Shown here: in pieces, positions 11,188-20,537 of the stretch | Position numbering within the stretch: the stretch's first letter is position 1 | How the letters are laid out: every line of letters starts with the position of its first letter | Assembly: GCA_017979445.1 (NCBI GenBank) | Contig: CM030710.1 | Location: 16,292,248-16,356,247, forward strand | Direction: 5' to 3' | DNA from: Akebia trifoliata | Taxonomy: Eukaryota > Streptophyta > Magnoliopsida > Ranunculales > Lardizabalaceae | DNA: 64,000 nt | The notes under the pieces: model-generated | Seen by the model: the letters and a program-made list of their open reading frames with translations, nothing else | Told to the model about the DNA's origin: nothing | Databases searched by the model: none | Program-made: the position numbers and the translations under genes

Positions 11188-11360
11188 CTGTCGATTGTAT
11201 TGGATTTGAGTTAGCGACCTTCAGACTAAAATGCTTCATAAACTCTTCCATGATTTCTTCCCAAGTATGAAGTCGAGACTGTATTAACAATATAAGCCAT
11301 TCAAGAGCGGGTCCTTTGAGAGTGGTGCAAAATAATTGTGCCATTTGTTCACTTCCTAAA
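11188..11360 (-). pseudogene. TE-X gag fragment
   Basis: Reading the minus strand from about 11358 to 11188 gives an open frame of about 57 codons containing SEQMAQLFCTTLKGPALEWL and TWEEIMEEFMKHFS, typical of the retrotransposon Gag (Retrotrans_gag) core of plant Ty3/gypsy elements. It differs from the gag genes elsewhere in the window (which have QLFQRSLTG at this point). It is cut on the left by the TE-1 LTR and joined on the right to a truncated LTR; no start or stop is retained. Confidence 0.72.
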
Positions 11361-11795
11361 TTTTTTGTGTGAAATGGTTGTGAACTTTATGAGGGGCATT
11401 TTCGTAATTTTGTCAAATTCTGTGAAAATTAGTGAAATAATTTATTTGATTTCGATTTGTTGTTTTATGTGTTTGAATGAGTTTTCCTAATCGTAACGTA
11501 GGCTCTAGGGTTGTTTTGATATTAGGGGTATTTTGATAATTTGATCAATTTTTAACGATTTTTATCGTGAAGCTTCTTTTCGTTTGCAAGATGATGATTT
11601 CTATGTTTCCAGAGTCGTATTTTCCTAGCGTAGTGTGATTTCTAAGGTTTTGTCAGTTCGAGATACCTCATCCAGATTTTTGAAACACATCTGGTAACAA
11701 AATAAAGCAATGGAATACACATCCATCATTGGGAATCATTACGATCGGGTTGACGAGTAGATTAATTAGGCGAGTGCAAAAATGGGGTGTCTACA
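11361..11795 (-). repeat. TE-X: truncated family-2 LTR (5' 435 bp)
   Basis: On the minus strand it starts TGTAGACACCCCATTTTTGC at 11795 and follows the first ~435 bp of the family-2 LTR (12643 onward), then stops abruptly at the gag fragment. The rest of the LTR, the PBS and the start of gag have been deleted. It sits inside the TE-3 LTR; the adjacent host bases are ggtat. Confidence 0.82.
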
Positions 11796-12642
11796 GGTAT
11801 AGGTTAAGGGTGTGGGTAGATTAGATTTTTTTAAAGAAAAGGAGATGGGTTGATGTGGGTAGATTAGGGGAGGTATAGGTTAGGGGTGTGGGTAGATATG
11901 TTTGATTTGAGAGAAAATGTGATAGGTTGATGTCTGAGTAGATGAGGTTTAAAGAAAATTAATGGGGGTAGGTAGTTGGATGAGGGAGGTGAGATGGGGT
12001 GATGACATGTGTCATATTTGATTATCAAGATGGTGATTGGTTGATGTGGGTAGTGGTTGATGAGTTAGGGTTGTGGGTTGGATAATGAATTGGGTATGGA
12101 TAGTGGTTTGTGGGCTTTTAGTGTATTGAGCTTGGGTTTTAGGAGGGTTGTGGGTTATTTTGGCATGGATGGAATTTGTTTTGGGTTGGATTTTCGAGGG
12201 TAGGTTAATTTTAGGGTTTAGGTGATATAGGATCGATTGATATGGGATCGATTTTAGGTTGAGGATAAGGTGAGAAATTGATTTTAGAGAGATGAAAGTT
12301 AGTGGTCCGTAAATGGGCTTAGAGTATTTTTTGTTTTTGTTTCGGCGATGGAGCGGTGAGGCTAGAGGAAGTGATAGATGTCCCAAGTCTCACATTTTTA
12401 ATTTTATCCATTTTTTTTAGATTTTGAAATTATTAAATTAATCAAAATGTCACGTGTTGGCAAATCGGGCTATTTAGGCCCGTTGGTGAACTTTATCGAA
12501 AATTTGACATTTTTGATTTTGGAAGCGGAGCGGTGAATATTGGGAAAGCGGAGGGTTGGTCGAGTCCTCTTGGCGGGCCTCCCAAACCATTAGGAGGTCT
12601 TAGAGGCCTTGGTTCGATCAAAATGTCACTTTTCAATGACTT
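11796..12642 (-). repeat. TE-3 family-1 3' LTR, inner part (displaced by TE-2)
   Basis: On the minus strand this continues the LTR that starts at 39131: 39131-39036 followed by 12642-11796 aligns with the family-1 LTR at 9049 onward (for example GCCAACACGTG(G/A)CATTTT and the TTGGGA..CCT..CC start of the CCA-rich part). The remainder (about 1.2 kb) lies beyond TE-X/TE-1, outside the window or lost. The G/T-rich plus strand yields a spurious minus ORF (12012-12386). Confidence 0.85.
12638..12642 (+). repeat. Target-site duplication of TE-2, left copy (gactt)
   Basis: gactt directly before the LTR TG at 12643; the same five bases follow the LTR CA at 39035. Confidence 0.9.
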
Positions 12643-13594
12643 TGTAGACACCCCATTTTTGCACTCGCCTAATTAATCAAGTTGACAATCCGATCGCAAC
12701 GGTTCCTAATGATGGATGCCTATTCCAATGCTTTATTTTGTTACCAGATGTGTTTCAGAAATCCGGATGAGGTATCTCGAACTGACAAAACCTTAGAAAC
12801 TACGCTACGCTAGGAAAATACGATCCCAAAAACATAGAAATCATAATATCGCAGACTAAAAAGAAGTTTCACAATAAAAATCACTAAAAATGACCAAATT
12901 ACCAAAATACCCCTAACATCAAAACAACCCTAGAACCTACGTTACGCTTAGGAAGACCCATTCAAACACATAAAATAACAAATCGAAACCAAATAAACAA
13001 CTTCGCCAATTTTCACTAAAAATGACAAAATTACGAAAATACCCCTCATAAAATTCACCACCATTTCACATAAAAATTTCATAAATGACAAAAACCAATA
13101 TTTTTATTGAATTCCCTATGAAAAACTGATTCCAAAACATCCTAGAACATTGAAAAATGACTTAAAAAGTAAAAAATCCTCTTCGAGGGCAAAACGGTAA
13201 TTTTACAATTTTAATAATTAAAATTTTCGAAATTAATAAATAAATCATTAAAAAAAGTAAAGTGAAACATTAAAGTCAATCAAGTAAGACTAAAGTCAAG
13301 TAAGGTTAAAGTCAAAACATTAAAGTCAACCAAGAAAGACTAAAGTCAAAGTATTAAAGTCAATCTCATAAAACTAAAGTCAAAACCCTAAATCAAAATA
13401 CTAATCAAGTCAATCTCATAAGACTAAAAGTCAAAATCCTAAATCAAAACCCTAATCTAAACTAATCAAGTCAATCTCATAAGACTAAAAGTCAAAACCC
13501 TAAAGACTAAGTCCATCTCATGAGACCAAAGTCTAAACCCTAATTGAAACCCTAAAAGAAACCCTAATCAAACCCTAATTCTCCTAAAAAACTT

Positions 13595-13602
13595 TATAAA
13601 TA
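13595..13602 (+). promoter_or_regulatory. TATA box of LTR family 2 (5' LTR)
   Basis: TATAAATA preceded by CTTT and followed about 30 bp later by the likely start region; conserved in the 3' LTR at 38433-38440. Confidence 0.65.
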
Positions 13603-14011
13603 GTAGCCTCCACACCCTATTTTTGTATCAAAGAAAAAATCCTAGGAAAAGTAGGTGAAGAAGCCTCAACAACCTCTCCAAAACCCTAATTTTGGAACCC
13701 CAACTCCTTACCTAACACCCCTACTTCGATTTCAGCCTGAAAAACACCTAGGAACCTCTAAAAAACACCCCAAAAATCCACAACAAATTCGAAGCACCCA
13801 GATCCAAGAAGGAGATACCTTACCTCGGAGATCAGAAATCAGATCCGGATATAGAACGAAGTAAGGAGTACGGTACAAGGAGCCGTTTTCACCAGATCTG
13901 AGGGAATATCACTTTTGCAGATTGAAGGTAAGATTTTTTATTTTTTTTAATCTAGGTTTGTCATTAGCGATGTAGTTTTATTTGGGATAAGTAGAGACCG
14001 GCATTGGCAGG

Positions 14012-14044
14012 GCGGGGTTGGTGCCTAACACCTTCCAACCCCGT
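14012..14044 (+). other. Conserved LTR hairpin, family 2 (5' LTR)
   Basis: Core arms GGGGTTGG (14014-14021) and CCAACCCC (14035-14042), extendable by a C-G and a G-U pair, around the invariant loop TGCCTAACACCTT (14022-14034). Confidence 0.75.
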
Positions 14045-14133
14045 AACATGATCCCCGGATTCAGATTTTCTATAGTAGATTAGTTTATTATCCGTTTTAG
14101 AGTCAGTTTGGTTCTTAGACCATAATAACTAGG

Positions 14134-14143
14134 TGGCGACTCC
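14134..14143 (+). other. PBS-like core inside LTR family 2
   Basis: TGGCGACTCC, identical to the first ten bases of the PBS at 14201 and 67 nt upstream of it. Present also in the 3' LTR at 38970-38979. Confidence 0.65.
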
Positions 14144-14200
14144 CAAACCTCAAGGGTCAAAAGTGGATCCGCGCACCCCGCGGATCGAGGACGCTTTCAG

Positions 14201-14218
14201 TGGCGACTCCACTGGGGA
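14201..14218 (+). other. Primer binding site of TE-2
   Basis: TGGCGACTCCACTGGGGA one base after the LTR end. The first ten bases complement GGAGUCGCCA, the acceptor end I expect for plant tRNA-Arg(GACTCC...), consistent with tRNA-Arg priming reported for Ogre-type elements. The tRNA identity is from memory. Confidence 0.8.
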
Positions 14219-17200
14219 CATTGAGGATCAAACTTGAAAAACCCCAAGTATGGGAGCATCGCTAATGACCTAGTTTTTTTTTTAGTTTATTTTATTTAAT
14301 TTTTAGTTAGTTTCCTTTTATCATTTGTTTATTGTTTTTTATTTTTGTTAGTACATCATTAATTATTTGATTCTACTCGGAGTATTTTGATTGTAACATA
14401 TATGATTTAATCAAGGGCCATTCAGAATGATCTTAAATAATGCGATATTTCAATATGGATGATTTTATTGAGGATGGGATACTGATAGTTGGACCATAAA
14501 TTTTTCAGATGCATTGGTAAATTTATGATTTGTTTTTTTTTTTTTTTTTTAAAAGAAGAATTTTTGGCGGGTGCTTGATCTGTTGTTCAGTTTTTTTAAA
14601 ATTTTTTATTTTTTTTGGCAAACCGTGCTGTCAATGGACAACAAGAAGATTAAGAAAAAAATAAAAAAAAATAAAAAAAGAGGTTTCTTTAGAGGTTCTG
14701 TTAGAACTTAAACTATTCATAGTCTTTAATATTTGGTTGGTGTGCCCCAAGTGAAAACCGTTTTTTATTTATCATTTGATCCTTTTAAATCAGTTTTATT
14801 CGATTACTTCATCTCTCCCAAGCAATTTTGTCGTCTCCAACAGAGACTTACGAAGTTCCAGCCGATTGCTTTACACCTTTAAATCTGACCATTTTTTTTT
14901 TACCTTGAATGGAGGGTTAAGAGATCAACTAAAAAAAGAAAACCCTTTGATTTGGTTTGGGCCATTAACGAAAATCAGAGTGTGAGTTTTTGAGTTTAAA
15001 CTTTGCCGAGTTTCGATCGTAGAAGGAGGACCTTGTAATCAAATTGAAAATCGTGAGTTCCATGGAGTTTTTGCGACGGTTTTGGGCTGCAACAGAACGG
15101 TAATGGCAGATGAAAGTTAAGAGATCACTAAAAAAAAAAATCGTTTTGGTTGGTTTCAGGTTTTTAACGAAAATCTGATTGGGTTTTGAATCCAAACCTT
15201 ACGGTGTTTTGATTGAAGATGGGGAACCTTAAAAATCAATGGCAAAGATCGAATGAAAACCATGGTATTTTATGCATCGGTTTTGAGCTTTAATAAACCA
15301 TCAATGGCAGCGTTTTTCTTTCTTTAATCTGGGTTTGAAATCACGGGAAATCGATGATCAGCGAGGAACTTTAAATTGACTAAACTGACCTCAAATCGAT
15401 GGGATTGAGGAGCTGGATCATTCTCTGTTTTTGTAAAAAAAAATTGACGAACATAGTTGAAAATCGTTGGAGAAGATGGTGTGAAGGTTAAATAAACTTT
15501 TCATTTTACTAAAGCCACACCCTTTTTTAAATACGATGATCGTTTGTTATGGCTAACAGCACCCTACCTAGTTGCCTCTGGTTTTATTTATTTATTTAAT
15601 TTTTTTTTTTGCTTGTTATCCTTTTAATGGTTTTTCTAAAAAAAAAAGAAAATGTGTTCTTCTAAGTTTGTTTATAAAAATAAAAAAGGAAATCGATTTG
15701 TTTTTCAAAATGTCTCATTTTTTTATTCTTTTTCCCTATCTCAATTGGTTTAAAAATCATCATAATTTCTCATCCCAACGATTGTTATTTCATTCTTAAT
15801 CCAATATCCTCAGAAATATCAATTTGGTTAAGGTCGCCCCAAAATAACCTTGATTAGACCATATAATTTTTTGAGACTTGGAACTAGGGACTTATTTCAA
15901 TGATTCGATTTAATTGTTAATCGCCTTTCTAACATGCCATAATCTTGTTTGAAATACATGTTTGATGTTGATCATAATATTGATGTGATGGAATGTGATC
16001 GGATTGGTAGTTAATATTCATGTGATATCAATGTTGTAGTGATATGATCTGGCCCATGGGCCCATTTGTTTGAAAAAGGCCCCGGGCACACCCCACCCTG
16101 TGTTACACACACCACGTGCATGTTTACTGTTTTGTGCACTTACACGTCCCATATAGCCAACGTGGCACTAGTGCGTGGCCCGGTCTCTTCGGAGATGCGA
16201 CGTCATTCATGAAAACCACAACTCCAGTCACGTACCTTAGGGTATATCAAACTGGGGGCATCAATACCGTCTGATCAGGTGATTCTGAGAGATATATTGA
16301 TGCACCCAGACTGGAGCGACCTGAGCCTTTGACCTATTGTGAGCCACACAGTCATATGTCCCGATTGCCAACGTAATACTAGTACGTGGTCGGTCCCCTC
16401 GTGGGATGCCAAACCATTTATGAAAGCTACAACCCTTGACTTGTACCTGTAGGTATAAAAGCTAATCTAAGTACATCAATTGCACTTTTTGGTCAAAACC
16501 GGTGCCTAAGCAAGATCTTGCCCCGTTGTACCCTACTGTACGAGGGGGTAGACTACGTCTATTCTAGACGAGAGGTATTTAAGTGGGCCCTTGCTCAGCA
16601 TTGTGCGCCACCTCTCAACTGGAGATCAAACTGACTGTTTTTGACTTCAGAGAAGTGAGTTGAGGTTTTAGATTATCACCTATACGGTATATCAAACCAA
16701 GTCACCACGTATCGAGAGGTATATAGGTGTGCTTGGGCAAGGGTGCCTAGATATAATGCATTGCACGTAGTAAGCTTAGAATCTAAGAAACCTTCCCTGT
16801 AGGTCACGACTCGAACTTATCGTGGGTGTTCCTGGGTTGTTTATTGAATGGAACTTGTTGATTGATGTGAATGATGATATCAGAGTGTATGATTGTCCTC
16901 AAGAATCAAAAATGTTGTTTTTGAAAATTAAAATGGGTGCACCTACCCAATAAAGAATCCATTTCCTGCAAAAATTTAATAATGACCCAGTCCATCTCGA
17001 TCCAACAATCATGATGGACCGGGCCATTTAAATCAAAATGGAAATCGAATTTTTAAAGAAGAAAAAGAAAATATTTTTCAGAAAAGAATGTTTTCCAAAA
17101 GAAGTGTTCTTTAGAAAAAATGTTTTGCACAAGAACAAGATTTTTCAAAATGAAAATATTTTTAAAAAGAAAATAAAGAGAAAAATTGATGTTTTACATG

Positions 17201-17243
17201 GACCTTGGAAAAGTACTAAAATACCCTTTTGTACCGAACCAGG
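14219..17243 (+). other. TE-2 leader (5' untranslated region), 3 kb
   Basis: No gene seen. It is T-rich with oligo(T) runs, and holds a ~200-bp tandem duplication (units from 14916 and 15116: GTTAAGAGATCA..CTAAAAAAA ... AACGAAAATC) and a ~210-bp duplication (from about 16143 and 16354: CCAACGT..CTAGT.CGTGG ... GTACCT..GGTAT). From about 16478 to 16680 runs a module (CATCAATTGCA ... GGTGCCTAAG ... GACTACGTCTATT ... GTGCGCCACCT) that is shared with the family-3 leader at 31709-31890. A basic A-rich stretch (17038-17200) resembles the sequence before ORF1 of TE-3. Confidence 0.65.
14916..15320 (+). repeat. Tandem duplication in TE-2 leader (~200-bp period, two diverged copies)
   Basis: GTTAAGAGATCA(A)CTAAAAAA recurs at 14916 and 15116, each followed by a TTGGTTTGG-like segment, TTAACGAAAATC and a GAGTTT/GGTTTT segment ending in TGGCA. 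Confidence 0.55.
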
Positions 17244-18425
17244 ATGCTAGTCGCAGGCGATAACCCAATCGATCAATTAGTCAAAACAACCGTCGTAGGG
17301 ATGCACCATGTAGAGAAGATCAATTTTGGGAGATTCATGTTGAGGAGTGCTCTCTACTTCCACGAGTTTGAGATAGACTGGAACCTCTTAAGCGCTATGG
17401 CTAAGCGATGGAACCCCTACCTTCACATATTCCATATGGGGTACATGCATTTGTGCCCCACTCACGAGGATTATTGCAGCATCATGGGGATATCCACTTC
17501 AGGACCTCTAGTCAGGCCCTCGTTGAAGATCGGGTATTCTGGTGATCTCGCCACAAGACTGAATATTTCCAAGGAAGAAGCCAAGGCCTTAGTTCATAAC
17601 GGGAGATTAGACTTAGTACCTTTACTGGGTCCATATCGCTCCCGCAGTCACCCTATCAATGTAAAACCTGAAGCCTGGAGAGCTACTAGAGATTATCGTT
17701 TGTGCCTAGGAATCCTAGCCCAATACATATTGACCTCAAATAGTGATGGCCAAACTATCCCTGAGTCCTTCATAGATATAACCTCTCAACTCTCAAGGAA
17801 AGCCAACCCGGTACCTCTCATCCTAGCTGAAACTTTCTCAGGTTTAGATGCCATAAAAAATGGTGAGCGGGAAAGCTTCAAAGGAAGCCCCTACTTACTC
17901 TATATGTGGCTTTGTGACCGTCTCAAAATCGTAGATGTACCCTCAAACCTCGAATATGGGCTAGAACATTTTTCCAAGAGAAACCTGTTAGTGCATCACA
18001 ACTCAGTCAAAGCTTGGAGTAAATGGTTAGACTCTCGCCTTGCCTGTCATATCGGTTTTAGGTGCCCTTGGTGGATGACTGACCCCCCTGTTCTAGGAAC
18101 CAAAGGATCTTACTATGTCCGTCTGATTGATTTAGAAGAAACATCTTTTTACCATCCTAATCTGATCCCAGAACAATACGACGTACCTACAGAGTTATCT
18201 TTACCTCAGCACAAAGCCTTCTTTCCCCCCGAGCCTTTGACTGAAAAGTTAATACACCTCATTGAGAAAGCTTGGAACAGGCGCACCTTAGGGTATCCAG
18301 ACGGACCAGCAGAATTCAAAGAATCAGTTGTTAGAGCCAAAAGGGTCAAGCCTGATAGCAATCCTGATGACCGTCAAGACAAAGCCAAGCGTCTATGTAA
18401 AAATAGTTCAAGTCAAATTTGTTGA
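17244..18425 (+). CDS. ORF1 of TE-2: extra sense ORF upstream of gag, PMD/DUF7745-like
   Basis: A 393-residue intact frame from ATG 17244 (immediately after an acceptor-like ACCAGG), a position typical of ORF1 in Ogre-type elements. The N-terminal core has AMAKRWNPYLHIFHMG and PTHEDYCSIMGISTSGPLV; this pattern of W..P, an aromatic/hydrophobic segment and PT.E....G..SGP matches plant mobile domain-like proteins. It aligns along its length with the antisense gene of TE-1. The C-terminus is basic (RVKPDSNPDDRQDKAKR), perhaps for nucleic acid or nuclear targeting (inference). A ~80 percent identical copy with one amber stop is ORF1 of TE-3. The frame has stayed open while gag-pol downstream has decayed. 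Function unknown. Confidence 0.82.
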   Translation: MLVAGDNPIDQLVKTTVVGMHHVEKINFGRFMLRSALYFHEFEIDWNLLSAMAKRWNPYLHIFHMGYMHLCPTHEDYCSIMGISTSGPLVRPSLKIGYSGDLATRLNISKEEAKALVHNGRLDLVPLLGPYRSRSHPINVKPEAWRATRDYRLCLGILAQYILTSNSDGQTIPESFIDITSQLSRKANPVPLILAETFSGLDAIKNGERESFKGSPYLLYMWLCDRLKIVDVPSNLEYGLEHFSKRNLLVHHNSVKAWSKWLDSRLACHIGFRCPWWMTDPPVLGTKGSYYVRLIDLEETSFYHPNLIPEQYDVPTELSLPQHKAFFPPEPLTEKLIHLIEKAWNRRTLGYPDGPAEFKESVVRAKRVKPDSNPDDRQDKAKRLCKNSSSQIC

Positions 18426-18623
18426 AGGATGTTTTTAATGAGAACGTTTATTTATCAATCATTTTCAATAAAGTTATTTTTCTTTCAAATAAATATTGAT
18501 TTCTTCTTTGAATGTTCATGATGTGAATGGATTAATTAATGGATTGGTGCACAAACCTCAATAAAATGATTCCTTAAAATGTTATCAAGAGGGTAATACT
18601 GAAATTGACTAAATTTACATTTG
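18426..18623 (+). other. ORF1-gag intergenic spacer of TE-2
   Basis: AT-rich, no ORF; homologous to 50300-50447 of TE-3 (CAATTTTCAATA... TTGGT.. blocks), where a tandem-repeat array then precedes gag. In TE-2 the array is absent here. Confidence 0.5.
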
Positions 18624-20537
18624 ATGGGGTCATATAGGATTATCATTGCGCCCAAACTCAAGCGTCCACCTCCTAGTTGGAGTCGTAAGTCCAGTCGGTT
18701 AGAACGAGCTACAGTACCAAGTCAACAAGCAGAGATGGCTTCAGAATCTGAACTTACAGAGATCCGTAAGATCTCGACAGCCTTTGCCAATGATATCAAT
18801 AGTATAAAAGGCAAAGTGGAAGTGCTAAAATAGACCTCGAAATCAACAGGCAATCCCCTAAATGATCCAAAAGGAAAGAAAGTAGAAGAGAGACGTCCAC
18901 GTGAAGTCTTCGAACTCGACGGAGATGAAGAATATATTGATGAAAATCCGATGTTAGCTAACAGGATGTCTCAATTAAAGTCGACTATGAAAAGTATAAA
19001 AGGCATCGATGAAATTGTAGCAGGTATTGAAGCTCTGAACCGCATTCCTAGAATCCATCTGCCCGAGAAGTTCGTGATGCCAGAAATGGACAAGTTTAGT
19101 GGTATAGGGTGTGCAAAAACACATCTTAAGGTATATGTTACTAACATGCGCACTATGGGGCTCAGTGACGAACATATGACGTTGTTGTTTCAGAGGACTT
19201 TATCAGGGTCAGCACTACGTTGGCTAATGTCTCAAGATCCAGTTACTGTGGGCACCTGGGAGGGCATGTCAAAGGCCTTCTGGCATCAGTATAAGTACAG
19301 TACCGAGATTGAGACTTCAAGAAGAGATTTGGAGGCAACTAAGCAGAGAAATGGGGAGACATTTACTGATTTCATTGGTCGCTGGAGGGCCAAGACTACC
19401 CAAATGTGGGATAGATCGTCAGAGAAAGAACAAGTAGCGATTATCCTAAAGAACCTCTCGCAAGGATATGCTCAACACTTAGTGCCCCAATATCTCCTTA
19501 CTTTTGAGTCATTGTTACAAGCCGGAAGCCAACTCGAGGATGCATTTGCCTTTGGGATTCTCTCTAACCCATTGGATAACAAGCTTAAGAAATCCTATGT
19601 TTCTAAACCCAGTACCAATCATGTCTACATAGCCAATACATCATCTACCCCAGCTCAACCCCCAGTCCGAACTAATAACCAGGCTCACCCAAGTCAACCT
19701 CGAACTCCATGTCAATTTACCAATCTATGGATGAGTCTCACTGTAGCTTTTCACAAATTGATGAAAAAAGGACTTCTTACCCCTATCCAACCCCGACTTC
19801 TACCTAATCCCTTGCCAGCTGGACACAATTCTAACTTGTTCTGCGAGTTCCATCAAAACCCTGGCCATCACACGGATCGATGTATTACCTTACGCCATGC
19901 CATTCAAAACCTGATTGACAACAAAAAGGTCATAATCCCTAGCCCACCGAATGTTACCACTAATCCACTACCTACTTATCAACCTCCACCAACCTTGAAC
20001 ATGGTTTCTCACACACCATTGCCATTCGATCATGTCTCTTTTATCCATCTCATCCAAGTCAAATCACCTAGTTACCCCCTTGTCGGGATAGCCTTCACTG
20101 ATGAGGTTTTCATCACAAATTATGAACCATTTGATTTAACCTCAGATGATACGTATTGTTTATCCCCGTCGCGATACAGTAGCCCCGCATTCACCAGTTA
20201 CCTGTTGGCCCAGATGAACTTAAAAAGCCCTGTACCTTTGTTAGATGAAGATCCATACTTACTGACTGAAAAAGATGAACCTTATCCTCTTTCATGTGAT
20301 GAAGTTAGACATATAACTCGAGGGGGAAGAGTTTTTAAGCCACAAGAACTCTATGTTGATAATCCGGCAGTTTTGGCAAGAAAAGAAAGAGAAGATCCTA
20401 TCATAGAAAATATTGAAGAAGATAACTCCGTGATCAAGCAATTGAAGAAATCAGGAGCCAATATCTCAGTCTGGGGTTTACTTATGGCTTCCACTGCACA
20501 TAGGGAGGTTGTTCTCAAAGCATTAAGTACGGCCTAA
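18624..20537 (+). pseudogene. TE-2 gag, with two in-frame stops
   Basis: Frame from ATG 18624. A TAG at 18831 interrupts the N-terminal part; the same frame continues through the Gag core (FSGIGCAKTHLKVYVTNMR, about 19094; LFQRTLSGSALRWL, about 19186; AFWHQYKYS; FIGRWRAK) and a knuckle-like FCEFHQNPGHHTDRC (about 19840-19885). A TAA at 20535 ends it, but the same frame runs straight on into protease (VSLDTSP...), so the TAA probably replaced a Gln codon in a formerly continuous gag-pol frame. Gag would form the virus-like particle. Confidence 0.85.

Larger units (their letters stand above)
12643..14199 (+). repeat. LTR family 2, 5' copy of TE-2 (1557 bp)
   Basis: TGTAGACACCCC ... GCTTTCA, followed after one base by the PBS. 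It contains imperfect TAAAGTCAA-type repeats (13260-13510), several CCCTAA motifs (13500-13580), a TATA box at 13595 and the conserved hairpin at 14012. Confidence 0.93.

Noticed and set aside
13500..13580. CCCTAA-type telomere-like repeats in LTR family 2
   Set aside because: Only a handful of interspersed motifs within a CTAAA-rich LTR; no tandem telomeric array.
17229..17243. Start of ORF1 at the TTG codon 17229
   Set aside because: The first ATG is at 17244, and conservation with TE-3 begins there.
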